Notes: a model not told the origin generated them from the letters alone. DNA of 64,000 bases from Microbacterium esteraromaticum (GCF_028747645.1 NZ_CP118100.1:2294001-2358000), one strand, 5' to 3'; shown: positions 54,664 through 64,000, numbered from the stretch's first letter. Numbers and translations are program-made.

Positions 54664-55544
54664 GAGGCCTCCCCGAGCACGAGACGGTTGCGCCGACGGA
54701 ACGGCAGCGTGACCAGCCACAGGATGGCCGCGGCGACGCCGATCGTCAGCATGATGATGAGGATGAGCAGCACCGCCATCGCCGAGCCGAGCGCCCAGTT
54801 CTGCGCGGTGCCGAACTGGCTCGCCACGAGCTGACCGACCATGTTGCCCTGGGCCCCGCCAAGCACGGTGGCGGTGATGTAGTCGCCCATCAGCGGGATG
54901 AAGACCAGCAGCACACCGGCGACGATGCCCGGCTGCGCCAGCGGAACGGTGACGCGCAGGAAGGTGCGCACCGAGCTGGCGCCGAGGTCTTTGCTCGCCT
55001 CGCGCAGCGGGGTGCCCACGCGGTCGAAGGCGACGTACAGCGGCAGGATCATCAGCGGCAGGTAGTTGTAGACGACACCGATGAGCACCGCCCCGCGGGA
55101 GTACAGGATGTCGAGCGGCCCGTCGAGCAGCCCGATGCCCTGCAGCGCCGACGACAGCCAGCCCTCGGGGGCGAGGATGACCTGCCATCCCAGGGTGCGC
55201 ACCAGGAAGTTGGTCCAGAACGGCACCATCACCAGCGCGATCAGCAGACCGCGCCGCGAGGGCGGAGCCTTGACGGCCATCCAGTAGGCGACCGGGGCTC
55301 CGATCGCCAGGCACAGCACCGTGCCGATCACGCCCACCCACAGGGTGTTCTGGAACGTCGCGAAGAACGTCGGTGACATCGCCTCGGCGTATCGGTCCAG
55401 CGACAGCACGTCGTTGGCGTGCGTGCCGAAGATTCCGGGCTTGTAGCCGAAGCTGAACCAGACGACCATCGCGATGGGCGCGATGAAGAAGATGGCCAGC
55501 CATGCCCAGGCGGGAACGGCCAGCCCGAAGCGCGGACTACGCAC
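54660..55544 (-). CDS. ABC transporter permease, PotB type
   Basis: 294 residues. Opens WAWLAIFFIAPIAMVVWFSF (PotB/AfuB-type first helix). EAA loop REASKDLGASSVRTFLRVTVP and FIPLMGDYITATVLGG match the family. The start lies inside the end of the binding-protein gene (8-bp overlap). Confidence 0.9.
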   Translation of the reverse strand: MRSPRFGLAVPAWAWLAIFFIAPIAMVVWFSFGYKPGIFGTHANDVLSLDRYAEAMSPTFFATFQNTLWVGVIGTVLCLAIGAPVAYWMAVKAPPSRRGLLIALVMVPFWTNFLVRTLGWQVILAPEGWLSSALQGIGLLDGPLDILYSRGAVLIGVVYNYLPLMILPLYVAFDRVGTPLREASKDLGASSVRTFLRVTVPLAQPGIVAGVLLVFIPLMGDYITATVLGGAQGNMVGQLVASQFGTAQNWALGSAMAVLLILIIMLTIGVAAAILWLVTLPFRRRNRLVLGEAS

Positions 55545-56718
55545 CGGCAGCGGCCTTCGTCTTGTTCCAGATCTCGACGATCCGCGCCTGCGACTCGGTG
55601 ACCTTGCCCTCGTGCATGGTCGCCACCTGCGCCTCGTCGAAGAACACCATGTCGAGCATCTCGAGTCCGGCGTCCTCGGCGGCGGCGCGGATGTCCTTGG
55701 CGCCGGTGTCGTAGCCGATGTAGTCGACCTGCAGCAGCTGGTTCTCGGGCGTGAGGATGAAGTTCAGGAACGCGTGGGCGGCCTCGGGGTGGGGCGCGCC
55801 GACGGCGAGTGCCCAGTTGTCCATCCACAGCTCGGTGTCGGGCGCACCGAGCACCCACTGCCAGCGGTCGGGGTCGGATGACTCCATGATGCCCAGACGC
55901 GCGTCACCGTTCCACACCTGCATGAGTGCGTGCGAGGCCTGGGGGATCGCGGCGCCGCCCGGGTACGAATCGAAGGCCGAGATGTGCGGGGCGAGCTCTT
56001 CGACGAGGAATTTCTCGCAGGCGTCGTGGTCGGCCGGATCGGTCGTGTTCCAGTCGATGCCGTTGGCCCAGTAGTAAATGCCGCCGAGGGGCGCCGGGTC
56101 ATCGAGCACCGAGGTCTTGCCCGAGGCCTCGTTCTGGGCGGCGTCGATGAAGTCGTTCCACGTCTTCAGTTCGCGGGTGATGACGGTCTTGTCGTAGACG
56201 AAGCCGGTGGTGCCCCAGGCCTTGCAGATCGAGTACTCGTTGTTCGGGTCCCAGGCGCGGCCGAGGAACGCGGGGTCCATGTACTCGATGTTGGGGATGA
56301 GGTCGAGGTTGAGCTTGGCGAGTAGTCCGTTCTCGATCATCTGCGGGATGAAGATGCCGGTCGGGACGACCAGGTCGAAACCGCTGGTGCCCTTGGCCGC
56401 GATGAGCTTGGCGATCATCTCTTCGTTCGAGGCGAAGGTGTCCATGATGACCTTGGCGCCGTGCTCGTTGGTGAACGCTTCGACGACGTCGGGAGAGTCG
56501 TACTCTCCCCAGCTGTAGATCGACAGCTGGTCTTCGATGGCCCCTCCGGTGGCGCCCGGTGCGGGCGCGCTGGATCCGCCGGGTGAGCAGGCGGTGAGGA
56601 CGCCGGCGGCGCCGACGGCGGCGACCGCGGCGATGAAGCCGCGGCGGGTGAGCTGGCGGCGCACGAGGGGCGCGATGGTGCTGTCGGCGAGGATGCGGAT
56701 GCTGTTGCTGTCGTTCAT
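55537..56718 (-). CDS. ABC transporter binding protein, PotD/PotF type, Tat-exported lipoprotein
   Basis: 393 residues. Twin-arginine signal TRRGFIAAVAAVGAAGVLTAC ending in a lipobox cysteine, so it is exported folded. The mature protein has the polyamine-binding pattern: LSIYSWGEYDSPDVVEAFTNEHGAKVIMDTFASNEEMIAKL, FDLVVPTGIFIPQMI, and WNTTDP and LWMDNWALAVGAPHPEAAHAFLNF. Likely ligand is a polyamine or related amine, but the amidohydrolase partner leaves room for another. Confidence 0.9.
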   Translation of the reverse strand: MNDSNSIRILADSTIAPLVRRQLTRRGFIAAVAAVGAAGVLTACSPGGSSAPAPGATGGAIEDQLSIYSWGEYDSPDVVEAFTNEHGAKVIMDTFASNEEMIAKLIAAKGTSGFDLVVPTGIFIPQMIENGLLAKLNLDLIPNIEYMDPAFLGRAWDPNNEYSICKAWGTTGFVYDKTVITRELKTWNDFIDAAQNEASGKTSVLDDPAPLGGIYYWANGIDWNTTDPADHDACEKFLVEELAPHISAFDSYPGGAAIPQASHALMQVWNGDARLGIMESSDPDRWQWVLGAPDTELWMDNWALAVGAPHPEAAHAFLNFILTPENQLLQVDYIGYDTGAKDIRAAAEDAGLEMLDMVFFDEAQVATMHEGKVTESQARIVEIWNKTKAAAGA

Positions 56719-56769
56719 GAGTGCACTCCTTCGTGCGTCGGGTAGGTGCGTGGGGTGGGGACCGCGCGG

Positions 56770-57930
56770 TCAGGTGCCGGAGCGGTCGGGCAGGGTGATG
56801 ACGTGGGTGGATGCCAGCGGCGCGCCTTCGGTGGCGAACAGCCGCACATCGTCGGGTGACCAGACGCAGCGCACGTCGTCGTCGACGCGGACCGAGGGCG
56901 CCGTCGGTGCGGGCGTGCGCACGAGCAGGGTCTGCTCGCCGGCGCCGACCACGACCTGCAGCGTCTCGCCCAGGTACGACACGCTGAGCACGCGGGCGTC
57001 TGCGCCGTTCGTGGTCGAGCCTGCGGATTCGAGGCGGATGAACTCGGGGCGGATGGCGGCGACAGCAGCCCCGCCGGGAGCCACCGCCTCGCCACCCCAG
57101 GGACCGGCGATCACACCGAGGTCGGTGTCGATGGCCGCCCCGTCGGCGGCGACGGTGCCCTGCACGAAGTTCTGCTGGCCGATGAACGAGGCCACGTACG
57201 CCGACGCGGGGGCCGCGTAGATCTGCTCGGGACCGTCGAGCTGCTCGATGCGCCCGGCCCGCATGACGGCGATGCGGTCGCTCATCGAGAGCGCCTCGCC
57301 CTGGTCGTGGGTGACGAACACGAAGGTGGTTCCGAGTCGTGACTGCAACAGCTTCAACTCGACCTGCATCTCTTCGCGCAGCTGTCGGTCGAGCGCCGCC
57401 AGCGGCTCGTCGAGCAGAAGGACGCTGGGCCGGTTGATCAGTGCCCGTGAAAGCGCGATGCGCTGTTGCTGACCGCCCGAGAGCATCGTGGGTTTGCGGT
57501 CAGCGAATCGGCGCAGCTGCACCATGTCGAGGGCTTCGGTGACCCGCTGGCGCTGCTCGGCCTTGGGCACGCCGCGCTGCTGCAGGCCGTATGCGACGTT
57601 CTCGGCGACCGACATGTGGGGGAACAGCGCGTAGGCCTGGAAGACGGTGTTGACCTCGCGCTTGTACGGCGGCAGCCCCAGCACGCTGCGTCCCGAGATG
57701 CTGATGTCGCCGCTGTCGGGATGCTCGAACCCGGCGATCATGCGCAGGGTCGTCGTCTTGCCGCAGCCGGACGGACCGAGCAGAGAGAGGAACTCCCCCG
57801 GCTGGATCGAGAGTGAGAGGTTGTCGACGGCGATGGAGTCGCCGTAGCGCTTGGTGACGCCGACGATCTCGACACCCCCGGTCGTGTTGCCGGTATCGGG
57901 TGCGGTCGCCGCCGGTGCGGAATCGGCCAT
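56770..57930 (-). CDS. ABC transporter ATP-binding protein, PotA type
   Basis: 386 residues. Walker A GPSGCGKTT, signature LSGGQQQRIALSRAL, Walker B VLLLDEPLAALD, H-loop VTHDQGEAL. The C-terminal TOBE region (about 290-380) is the PotA type. A TGGAGG ribosome site precedes the ATG. First gene of the operon potA-potD-potB-potC-amidohydrolase. Confidence 0.93.
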   Translation of the reverse strand: MADSAPAATAPDTGNTTGGVEIVGVTKRYGDSIAVDNLSLSIQPGEFLSLLGPSGCGKTTTLRMIAGFEHPDSGDISISGRSVLGLPPYKREVNTVFQAYALFPHMSVAENVAYGLQQRGVPKAEQRQRVTEALDMVQLRRFADRKPTMLSGGQQQRIALSRALINRPSVLLLDEPLAALDRQLREEMQVELKLLQSRLGTTFVFVTHDQGEALSMSDRIAVMRAGRIEQLDGPEQIYAAPASAYVASFIGQQNFVQGTVAADGAAIDTDLGVIAGPWGGEAVAPGGAAVAAIRPEFIRLESAGSTTNGADARVLSVSYLGETLQVVVGAGEQTLLVRTPAPTAPSVRVDDDVRCVWSPDDVRLFATEGAPLASTHVITLPDRSGT

Positions 57931-58028
57931 GGAACCTCCACGTTGAGTTCTGACGTGCCGATAGTCAACCACAACTCAGCGGGGAGGTACAGCGAAAAGC
58001 GAAGAATTTACTGGATCGTGCGACGATA

Positions 58029-58058
58029 TCCGTTGTCAGAATGATGCTTGACAACGGA
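58029..58058. promoter_or_regulatory. Palindrome upstream of the PotA-type operon
   Basis: Perfect 10-bp arms with 10-nt spacing (58029-58038 with 58049-58058): TCCGTTGTCA and TGACAACGGA. It sits 99 bp upstream of the potA-like start and 8 bp beyond the csoR-like stop. Likely an operator or the csoR terminator. Confidence 0.5.
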
Positions 58059-58065
58059 AATGAAC

Positions 58066-58338
58066 CTACTTCCGATCGAAATCGAAGGCCTTGAGCAGCT
58101 CGCCGACCGCCTGGTCGCGCTCTTCGCCCCCGGCTTCGAACATGTGCGTGACGTGCGTGCGCAGGTGGTTCTCGAGCAGCAGTCGGTTGAGCGACTCGAG
58201 CGAGCGCTGCACGGCACGCGACTGCGTGATGATGTCCATGCAGTACTCCTCGTTCTCGATCATCCGGGTGATGCCGCGCAACTGACCCTCGAGGATGCTG
58301 GTGCGGTGCAGGGCGCGCTTCTGGATGTCTTCGATCAC
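58066..58338 (-). CDS. CsoR/FrmR-family metal- or thiol-sensing repressor
   Basis: 90 residues from a GTG (a GTG at 58365 would add 9). Four-helix CsoR fold: RALHRTSILEGQLRGITRMIENEEYCMDIITQSRAVQRSLESLNRLLLENHLRTHVTHMF. The fingerprint residues read Cys (EEYC), His (NHL) and His four residues on, so it is not the Cys-His-Cys of copper CsoR. It may respond to another metal or to formaldehyde/thiols. No metal pump lies beside it. Confidence 0.85.
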   Translation of the reverse strand: MIEDIQKRALHRTSILEGQLRGITRMIENEEYCMDIITQSRAVQRSLESLNRLLLENHLRTHVTHMFEAGGEERDQAVGELLKAFDFDRK

Positions 58339-58397
58339 ATCTCCGAGCGTAGTCCGCCCTGACACGCTCGCGCCGGTGCGCGTGAAAGGATGACCAC

Positions 58398-59675
58398 ATG
58401 CCGCGCACACCGATGGCACTGCTCTCACCCGCCGACCAGGAGCGACTCCGCGGGCTCCGCCGCATGAAGGCGGTGGCGCTGGGCGCGCTGCTGCTGATGG
58501 CGGTGGTCTTCGTGATCGCATTCGCCCTCCAGGGCCGCTACCCCGCGTTCGGCTATGTACGCGCGGCGGCCGAAGGCGGCATGGTTGGGGCGCTGGCCGA
58601 CTGGTTCGCCGTGACCGCCCTGTTCCGCCGGCCCCTCGGGCTCCCCATCCCGCACACCGCGATCATCCCGAACCGCAAGGATGAGATCGGCCGGTCACTG
58701 GGCGAGTTCGTCGAGACGAACTTCCTGTCCGCCGAGGTCGTGCGGCAGAAGGTGTCCTCGACCGCGGTGGCGCATCGCCTCGGCGATTGGCTGTCCCAGC
58801 CCGCGCACGCGAAGCGCGTCGCCGCCGAGGGATCGACGATCGCCGCAGCAGTGCTGCGCGCGCTCAGCGACGACGATGTGCGCGATCTCATCGCCGACCT
58901 CGCCCGCGACCACCTGGTCGAACCGGAGTGGGGCCCGCCCGCAGGGGCATGGCTCGAGAAGATCGTGCAGGCCGATGCCCACCGCGGCGCCGTCGACCTC
59001 GCCGTCGACAACATCGCCGGCTGGCTCGACAGCAACGCCACCGCGTTCCAAGGGTTGATCTCGCGACGTCTTCCCCCCTGGGTGCCGCGCCTCGCGCACC
59101 GCTTCGTCGACGAGACCGCGTACGCCGAAGCCGTGAAGTTCATTCGCGCCGTGCAGGCCGATCCGCAGCATCCGGCGCGTCTTGCCGTCGACGGCTACCT
59201 GGCCCGCCTCGCCGACGGGCTGCAGCACGACCCGGCCATGCGTGCACGCCTGGAGGGGGCGAAGGCGAGTGTCTTCGACAGCCCCCGCGTCGGCGAGCTC
59301 GCCGCTCAGGCCTGGAACACGGCCAAGGCGGGGCTGCTCGCGGCCCTCGCCGACCCGCAGAGCGGTCTGCGGCTGCGCGCGACCACGGCACTGGAAGACA
59401 TCGGCCGACGCCTGACGACGGATGCGGCCCTGCAGCGACGCGTCGACGGCTGGGCCATCGAGGCCGCTGTGTTCCTCGTCGACCGTTACCGGCACGACAT
59501 CGCCTCGATCATCACCGACACCGTCGAACGCTGGGATCCGGCCGAGACCACCGAGAAGATCGAGCTCATGGTGGGCCGCGACCTGCAGTACATCCGCCTG
59601 AACGGCACCGTCGTGGGTGCCCTCGCCGGTGTGACGATCTTCGCGATCGCGCACGCCCTGATCCCCGGAGTCTGA
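58398..59675 (+). CDS. DUF445 family membrane-associated protein
   Basis: 425 residues. N-terminal helix AVALGALLLMAVVFVIAFALQG, then RAAAEGGMVGALADWFAVTALFRRPLGLPIPHTAIIPNRKDEIGRSLGEFV, the family signature. A long helical, YheB/YjiN-like middle and a C-terminal helix VGALAGVTIFAIAHALIPGV. Function unknown; envelope-associated in other bacteria. AAAGGA lies before the ATG. Confidence 0.88.
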   Translation: MPRTPMALLSPADQERLRGLRRMKAVALGALLLMAVVFVIAFALQGRYPAFGYVRAAAEGGMVGALADWFAVTALFRRPLGLPIPHTAIIPNRKDEIGRSLGEFVETNFLSAEVVRQKVSSTAVAHRLGDWLSQPAHAKRVAAEGSTIAAAVLRALSDDDVRDLIADLARDHLVEPEWGPPAGAWLEKIVQADAHRGAVDLAVDNIAGWLDSNATAFQGLISRRLPPWVPRLAHRFVDETAYAEAVKFIRAVQADPQHPARLAVDGYLARLADGLQHDPAMRARLEGAKASVFDSPRVGELAAQAWNTAKAGLLAALADPQSGLRLRATTALEDIGRRLTTDAALQRRVDGWAIEAAVFLVDRYRHDIASIITDTVERWDPAETTEKIELMVGRDLQYIRLNGTVVGALAGVTIFAIAHALIPGV

Positions 59676-59679
59676 ACGC

Positions 59680-60585
59680 ATGGCACTCTCGCACGATCCG
59701 TCCTGGCCCCGCGCCGGAAGTTGGCCCGCCTTCGACGGCGAGCGCGTGGATGCCGCGCTGCTCGGCGTTCCGGTGCACAGCACCTCGCTGTCCCCCACCG
59801 GGGCCCATGCCACCCCTGCAGCCATCCGCGACGCTCTCTCCCGATACAGTCCGACGCTGATGGGCCCGCCGACGATCGACCTCGGCGCAGCGCTGCGCAT
59901 CGCCGATGCGGGCGACATCGACGACCCGGACTCCGCCGCAGGCACCGAACGCACGGTCGACCGGGTGGCCGAGCTGGCGGCATCCGCTCGCCGGGTCATC
60001 GCCCTCGGCGGCGACAACTCGCTCACCTACTCGGTCGCCCGCGGTGTCTCTGCGACCGGCTTGATCACGTTCGACGCGCACTTCGACCTGCGCGACGGCG
60101 TCTCCAACGGCACCCCCGTGCGCCGACTCGTCGAGGATGCCCCCGAGGCGCAACGGATCGATCCGCGGCGCATCGTGCAGATCGGGATCGCCGACTTCGC
60201 GAACTCTGCGTTCTACGCGCAGCGCGCGGCGGACTGGGGCATCCGTGTCATCACTCTCGACGAGGTGCGCCGGCGCGGCATCGACGACGTCGCGGCGGAA
60301 GCGCTCGAGGTGGCGGGCGCCGGGGCGGATGCCCGCGTGCACCTCGACATCGACGTCGACGTCTGCGACCGCTCGGTGGCGCCAGGGTGCCCTGCCAGCG
60401 TTCCCGGCGGCCTCGCCGCGTGGGAGCTGCGGGCGCTGACGCGCCGTGTCGCATCGGATGCCCGGGTCGTCGGCGCCGACATCGCCGAAGTCGACGCGAC
60501 CGCGGATGCCCCGGACGGACGCACCGTTCGCCTGGCCGCCCTGTGCGTGCTGGAACTGCTCGCCGGGCTGGTCGATCGGGGGTAG
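59680..60585 (+). CDS. hutG: Formimidoylglutamase-like arginase-family protein
   Basis: 301 residues. Arginase fold: ALGGDNSLTYSVARG, ITFDAHFDLRDGVSNGTPVRRL and HLDIDVDVCDRS (metal-binding Asp/His). The SNGTPVRRL segment favours formimidoylglutamase (N-formimidoyl-L-glutamate to glutamate and formamide) over agmatinase. hutI and hutU nearby support that. It starts 4 nt after the DUF445 stop. Confidence 0.85.
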   Translation: MALSHDPSWPRAGSWPAFDGERVDAALLGVPVHSTSLSPTGAHATPAAIRDALSRYSPTLMGPPTIDLGAALRIADAGDIDDPDSAAGTERTVDRVAELAASARRVIALGGDNSLTYSVARGVSATGLITFDAHFDLRDGVSNGTPVRRLVEDAPEAQRIDPRRIVQIGIADFANSAFYAQRAADWGIRVITLDEVRRRGIDDVAAEALEVAGAGADARVHLDIDVDVCDRSVAPGCPASVPGGLAAWELRALTRRVASDARVVGADIAEVDATADAPDGRTVRLAALCVLELLAGLVDRG

Positions 60586-60591
60586 GCCGAG

Positions 60592-61239
60592 TCAGTGGCC
60601 GCGGATCGCCTCCGCGATCGGCGTCTCCCCGTCGTTGAACCGGATCGTGCGACCGATCGTCGAGGGGTCGTGCAGGGTCGCGGCGATCACCTCGGCGACA
60701 TTCGCCCGCGAGACCTCCCCCGACACCTCGGCCGTCGCGTCGATGCGGCCGCTCGGGGCGGCGAGCGTCAGACGGCTCGGCCCGAGGACCGTCCAATCCA
60801 GTGCGGATGCCCGCAGGTGCGCATCCGCGGCGGCCTTGGCCTCGGCGTACGCGAAGACCCCGTCCGCAGGGTCGATGCCGTGATCCGGTGAGGCGTTGAA
60901 GTACGAGACCATGACGTAGCGCTGTACTCCGGCATCCGCCGCGGCATCCATCGAACGCACCGCGGCGTCGTGGTCGACGGCTTTCGTGCGCTGCGGGTTG
61001 CCGCCGCCCGCGCCGGCCGACCAGACGATGGCGTCGTGCCCGGCGATGACGCGCGCCAGCGCGGCCTGCCCCTCGTGCTCCACGTCGAAGACGATCGGTA
61101 CCGCACCCGTCGCGCGCACGTCTTCGGCGTGCTGCGGGTTGCGGATCACCGCCGAGACCTCGTCACCACGCGCGACGAGGAGCGGAGCGAGCAGCAGCGC
61201 GATCTTTCCGTGACCGCCGATGATGAGGATTCGAGCCAT
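60592..61239 (-). CDS. NAD(P)-binding SDR-like protein
   Basis: 215 residues. Atypical SDR (NAD(P)H-binding) fold: MARILIIGGHGKIALLLAPLLVARG, VIRNPQHAEDV, DAIVWSAGAGGGNPQRTKAVDHDAAVRSMDAA, YAEAKAAADAHLR with Tyr/Lys. Resembles YwnB/YesF-like proteins. Convergent with hutG and on the same strand as hutI; role unknown. Confidence 0.85.
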   Translation of the reverse strand: MARILIIGGHGKIALLLAPLLVARGDEVSAVIRNPQHAEDVRATGAVPIVFDVEHEGQAALARVIAGHDAIVWSAGAGGGNPQRTKAVDHDAAVRSMDAAADAGVQRYVMVSYFNASPDHGIDPADGVFAYAEAKAAADAHLRASALDWTVLGPSRLTLAAPSGRIDATAEVSGEVSRANVAEVIAATLHDPSTIGRTIRFNDGETPIAEAIRGH

Positions 61240-61279
61240 GCCCCCCACGCTACCCGCGTCCACCAATGGCAGGGCCGTC

Positions 61280-62458
61280 TCAGCGGATCCGCTCACCGTC
61301 CTTCCAGACGTGCGCGATCAGGGGCACGCCGGGCCGGTACGCCAGGTGCACGCGCGTGGGAGCATCGAGCAGCACGAGGTCGGCCCGTTTGCCGACGGCG
61401 ATCACACCGATGTCATCGCGGCGCAGCGCCTGCGCACCTCCCGCCGTCGCTGCCCAGACCGCCTCGGCCGTCGTCATGCCCATGTCTCGCACGGCCACGG
61501 CGATGCAGAACGGCATCGACGAGGTGAAGCTCGACCCCGGGTTGGTGTCGCAGGCCAGCGCCACCGTCACCCCCGCGTCGATCAGTGCGCGCGCATCGGG
61601 GTACGGCTGCCGGGTCGAGAACTCCACACAGGGCAGCAGAGTGAGCACGGTCTCGGATGCGGCGAGCGCGGCCACATCGGCCTCGGTCAGATAGGTGCCG
61701 TGGTCGATCGAGGCGGCGCCCAGCTCGACGGCGAGGCGCACCCCCTCCCCCGGGCCCAACTGACTGGCGTGCACCCGTGGTTGCAGGCCACGCGCGATGC
61801 CCGCTTCGAGCACCCGACGCGACTGGGGCACCGTGAACGCACCGGTCTCGCAGAACACATCGATCCATTTGCTGTGCGGCGCGCACGCATCGAGCATCTC
61901 GCCGACAACCAGGTCGACGTATTCGTCGGCGCGCTCGGCGTACTCGGCCGGCACCACATGCGCCCCGAGGAAGGTCACCTCGTCGGTCACCTCGGAGGCC
62001 AGGCGCACCAGGCGTGCCTCGGTGTCGACGTCGAGCCCGTAGCCGCTCTTGATCTCGACGGTCGTGGTGCCCTGCGCGAGCATCTCGTCGAGGAACCCGC
62101 GCAGTCGCGTGCGCAGGTCGTCGTCGGATGCCGCGCGCGTAGCCGCCACCGTCGATCGGATGCCTCCGGCGGCGTACTTCTGCCCGGCCATGCGCGCTTC
62201 GAACTCGGCGGCGCGATCCCCGCCGAAGACGATGTGGCTGTGGCTGTCGACGAATCCGGGGATGAGCGCCCGGCCTCGGGCATCCACTTCCAGATATCCC
62301 TCGGGTGCCGTGGGAACCGCGTCGGCCGCGCCGACCCACTCGATGCGGCCGTGGTCGATGAGCACGGCGGCGTCGCGCATGGTTCCGGTCGCCGTCCCAT
62401 CGAGCGCCGGGTCGTTGGTCGTCAGCTCCCCGATGTTGGTGATCAGCGTCCTCGTCAT
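61280..62458 (-). CDS. hutI: Imidazolonepropionase
   Basis: 392 residues. Hydrolyses 4-imidazolone-5-propanoate to N-formimidoyl-L-glutamate. Metal and substrate residues: [62 protein letters not shown] and [16 protein letters not shown], the hallmark GSS motif of the family. Start 62458 follows GAGAGG; an ATG at 62464 is possible. Confidence 0.95.
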   Translation of the reverse strand: MTRTLITNIGELTTNDPALDGTATGTMRDAAVLIDHGRIEWVGAADAVPTAPEGYLEVDARGRALIPGFVDSHSHIVFGGDRAAEFEARMAGQKYAAGGIRSTVAATRAASDDDLRTRLRGFLDEMLAQGTTTVEIKSGYGLDVDTEARLVRLASEVTDEVTFLGAHVVPAEYAERADEYVDLVVGEMLDACAPHSKWIDVFCETGAFTVPQSRRVLEAGIARGLQPRVHASQLGPGEGVRLAVELGAASIDHGTYLTEADVAALAASETVLTLLPCVEFSTRQPYPDARALIDAGVTVALACDTNPGSSFTSSMPFCIAVAVRDMGMTTAEAVWAATAGGAQALRRDDIGVIAVGKRADLVLLDAPTRVHLAYRPGVPLIAHVWKDGERIR

Positions 62459-62489
62459 CAGCATCCTCTCTCCCTCTCCCCTCTCCCCA

Positions 62490-62555
62490 CCCACGAGGGG
62501 TCAAATTCTGTCGGGTTCGCGCGGTGTGACGCGACGTTTCTTGACCCCTCGTGGG
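62490..62555. repeat. Long inverted repeat between hutU and hutI
   Basis: 15-bp perfect arms (62490-62504 and 62541-62555) with a 36-nt loop, ending in GAGGGGTCAA/TTGACCCCTC. It lies in the gap between hutU and hutI (transcribed leftward). Could be an attenuator or mRNA-stability element. Confidence 0.6.
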
Positions 62556-62578
62556 GAGGGTACGCGAGTGCGGGGCGA

Positions 62579-64000
62579 CTACAGGCCCATCGGAATGTTC
62601 AGGCCGCGCTCGCGGGCGATATCACGGGCGTGTTCGTACCCGGCGTCCACGTGCCGCATGACACCGGTACCCGGGTCATTGGTCAGCACGCGCTCCAGCT
62701 TCTGCGCGGCCAGTTCGCTGCCGTCGGCGACGGTCACCTGCCCGGCGTGGATCGACCGGCCGATGCCGACGCCACCGCCGTGGTGCAGCGACACCCAGCT
62801 CGCCCCGGACGCCGTGTTCAGCAGCGCATTCAGCAGGGGCCAGTCGGCGATGGCATCCGATCCGTCCTTCATCGCCTCGGTCTCACGGTAGGGCGACGCG
62901 ACCGATCCCGAGTCGAGGTGGTCGCGGCCGATCACGATCGGCGCCGAGAGCTCGCCCGAGGCGACCATCTCGTTGAACTTCAGACCCGCCAGGTGGCGCT
63001 CCTTGTACCCGAGCCAGCAGATGCGCGCAGGCAGACCCTCGAAGTGCACCTTCTCGCCGGCCTTGTCCAGCCAGCGGTGCAGCGCAGCGTCTTCGGGGAA
63101 CAGCTCGGCGATCGCCCGGTCGGTCTTATAGATGTCCTGAGGGTCGCCCGACAGCGCAGCCCAGCGGAACGGTCCGCGCCCCTCCTCGAACTGCGGGCGG
63201 ATGTACGCCGGCACGAACCCGGGGAACTCGAACGCCCGGTCGAATCCGCCCAGCTTCGCCTCGGCACGAATGGAGTTGCCGTAGTCGAACACGGCCGCAC
63301 CTGCGTCCTGGAATGCGACCATCGCGGCCACGTGCGCGGCCATCGACTCACGGGAGCGGCGGGTGAACGCCTCTGGGTCGCGTTCGGCCTCGGCCTTCCA
63401 ATCAGCGAACGCGATGCCCAGCGGCAGGTAGGCAAGCGGGTCGTGCGCACTGGTCTGGTCGGTGACGACATCGATCGGCACGCCGCGCGAACGCAGTTCG
63501 GGGAACACCTCGGCCGCATTGCCGACCACGCCCACCGAGAGGGCCTCGCCGGCCTCCTTGGCGGCGACGACGCGCTCGATGGCCGCATCGAGATCGGTGG
63601 TGTACTCGTCCAGATAGCCGTGCGCCACGCGACGCTCAAGACGCGACTCGTCGACGTCGACGATCAGCACCGCACCCTCGTTGAGGGTGACGGCCAGCGG
63701 CTGCGCACCGCCCATGCCGCCGGCACCGCCGGTGAGGGTGAGCGTGCCCTTGAGCGAGTCCCGGCCCAGCGAGCGGGCAACCGCGGCGAAGGTCTCGTAG
63801 GTGCCTTGCAGGATGCCCTGGGTGCCGATGTAGATCCACGACCCGGCCGTCATCTGCCCGTACATCGTCAGTCCGAGTGCTTCCAGGCGACGGAACTCGG
63901 GCCAGGTCGCCCAGTCGCCGACGAGGTTCGAGTTGGCGATCAGCACCCGCGGCGCCCACTCGTGTGTGCGGAACACGCCAACGGGCTTGCCGGACTGCAC
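62579..64000 (-). CDS. hutU: Urocanate hydratase (C-terminal part, runs off the right edge)
   Basis: About 473 residues are inside; the full family length is about 550, so the first 70-80 residues are missing. NAD-dependent hydration of urocanate to imidazolonepropionate. Landmarks: [31 protein letters not shown] (NAD-binding), [51 protein letters not shown] and [18 protein letters not shown]. Co-directional with hutI. Confidence 0.97.
   Translation of the reverse strand: MQSGKPVGVFRTHEWAPRVLIANSNLVGDWATWPEFRRLEALGLTMYGQMTAGSWIYIGTQGILQGTYETFAAVARSLGRDSLKGTLTLTGGAGGMGGAQPLAVTLNEGAVLIVDVDESRLERRVAHGYLDEYTTDLDAAIERVVAAKEAGEALSVGVVGNAAEVFPELRSRGVPIDVVTDQTSAHDPLAYLPLGIAFADWKAEAERDPEAFTRRSRESMAAHVAAMVAFQDAGAAVFDYGNSIRAEAKLGGFDRAFEFPGFVPAYIRPQFEEGRGPFRWAALSGDPQDIYKTDRAIAELFPEDAALHRWLDKAGEKVHFEGLPARICWLGYKERHLAGLKFNEMVASGELSAPIVIGRDHLDSGSVASPYRETEAMKDGSDAIADWPLLNALLNTASGASWVSLHHGGGVGIGRSIHAGQVTVADGSELAAQKLERVLTNDPGTGVMRHVDAGYEHARDIARERGLNIPMGL

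Overview
The window reads as chromosomal DNA of a high-GC Gram-positive actinobacterium, most likely Microbacteriaceae and plausibly Microbacterium. Reasons: very high GC with tight gene packing, many ATGA start/stop overlaps and GTG/TTG starts, a class Ib ribonucleotide reductase operon (nrdHIEF), actinobacterial-type thiC behind a TPP riboswitch, a BlaI/M56 regulator pair, and actinobacterial two-box NrdR sites. The genus is inference. No rRNA, tRNA, CRISPR array or intact transposase was seen.

Layout. 1-1872: a peptide-type ABC importer (binding lipoprotein plus start of a permease) leaving the window to the left. 2038-12934: housekeeping and mixed genes (metY-like sulfhydrylase, Gfo/Idh oxidoreductase, NYN-LOTUS RNA-binding protein, DUF4166, TIGR01777 epimerase, rhodanese, pgi, photolyase, a front-end-type desaturase). 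13000-17844: a divergent thiol-redox locus. On the minus strand lie a DsbA-like protein, CcdA and a beta-propeller lipoprotein; on the plus strand lie a CPVC membrane protein, a BlaI-type repressor and an M56 protease carrying CxxC. The two are separated by three evenly spaced operator-like repeats. 17895-19801: TPP riboswitch and thiC. 19835-30115: a dipeptide-type ABC importer divergent from a catabolic operon (RraA-like, nitrilase-like, MocR regulator, two alpha/beta hydrolases).

30167-39660 has a different texture: lower coding density, less GC-biased sequence and broken genes. It holds a second desaturase with two small proteins, an IS3-type remnant, an alpha/beta hydrolase whose nucleophile position is alanine, an SDR, a 5'-truncated RHS toxin gene with an overlapping immunity candidate, a displaced second toxin tip with its own immunity candidate, a frameshifted secreted-protein gene and a broken HTH gene. 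Mirrored short repeats sit near 34.6-34.7 kb and 39.6 kb.

39665-64000 is core-like again: nrdHIEF with paired NrdR boxes, an MFS transporter, an acyl-CoA dehydrogenase-like protein, a class III aminotransferase, a giant nested palindrome as bidirectional terminator, a DUF5107-TPR protein divergent from an AraC regulator, a polyamine-type ABC importer translationally linked to an amidohydrolase, a CsoR-family repressor, DUF445, and histidine-utilisation genes (hutG, hutI, hutU), with hutU running off the right edge.
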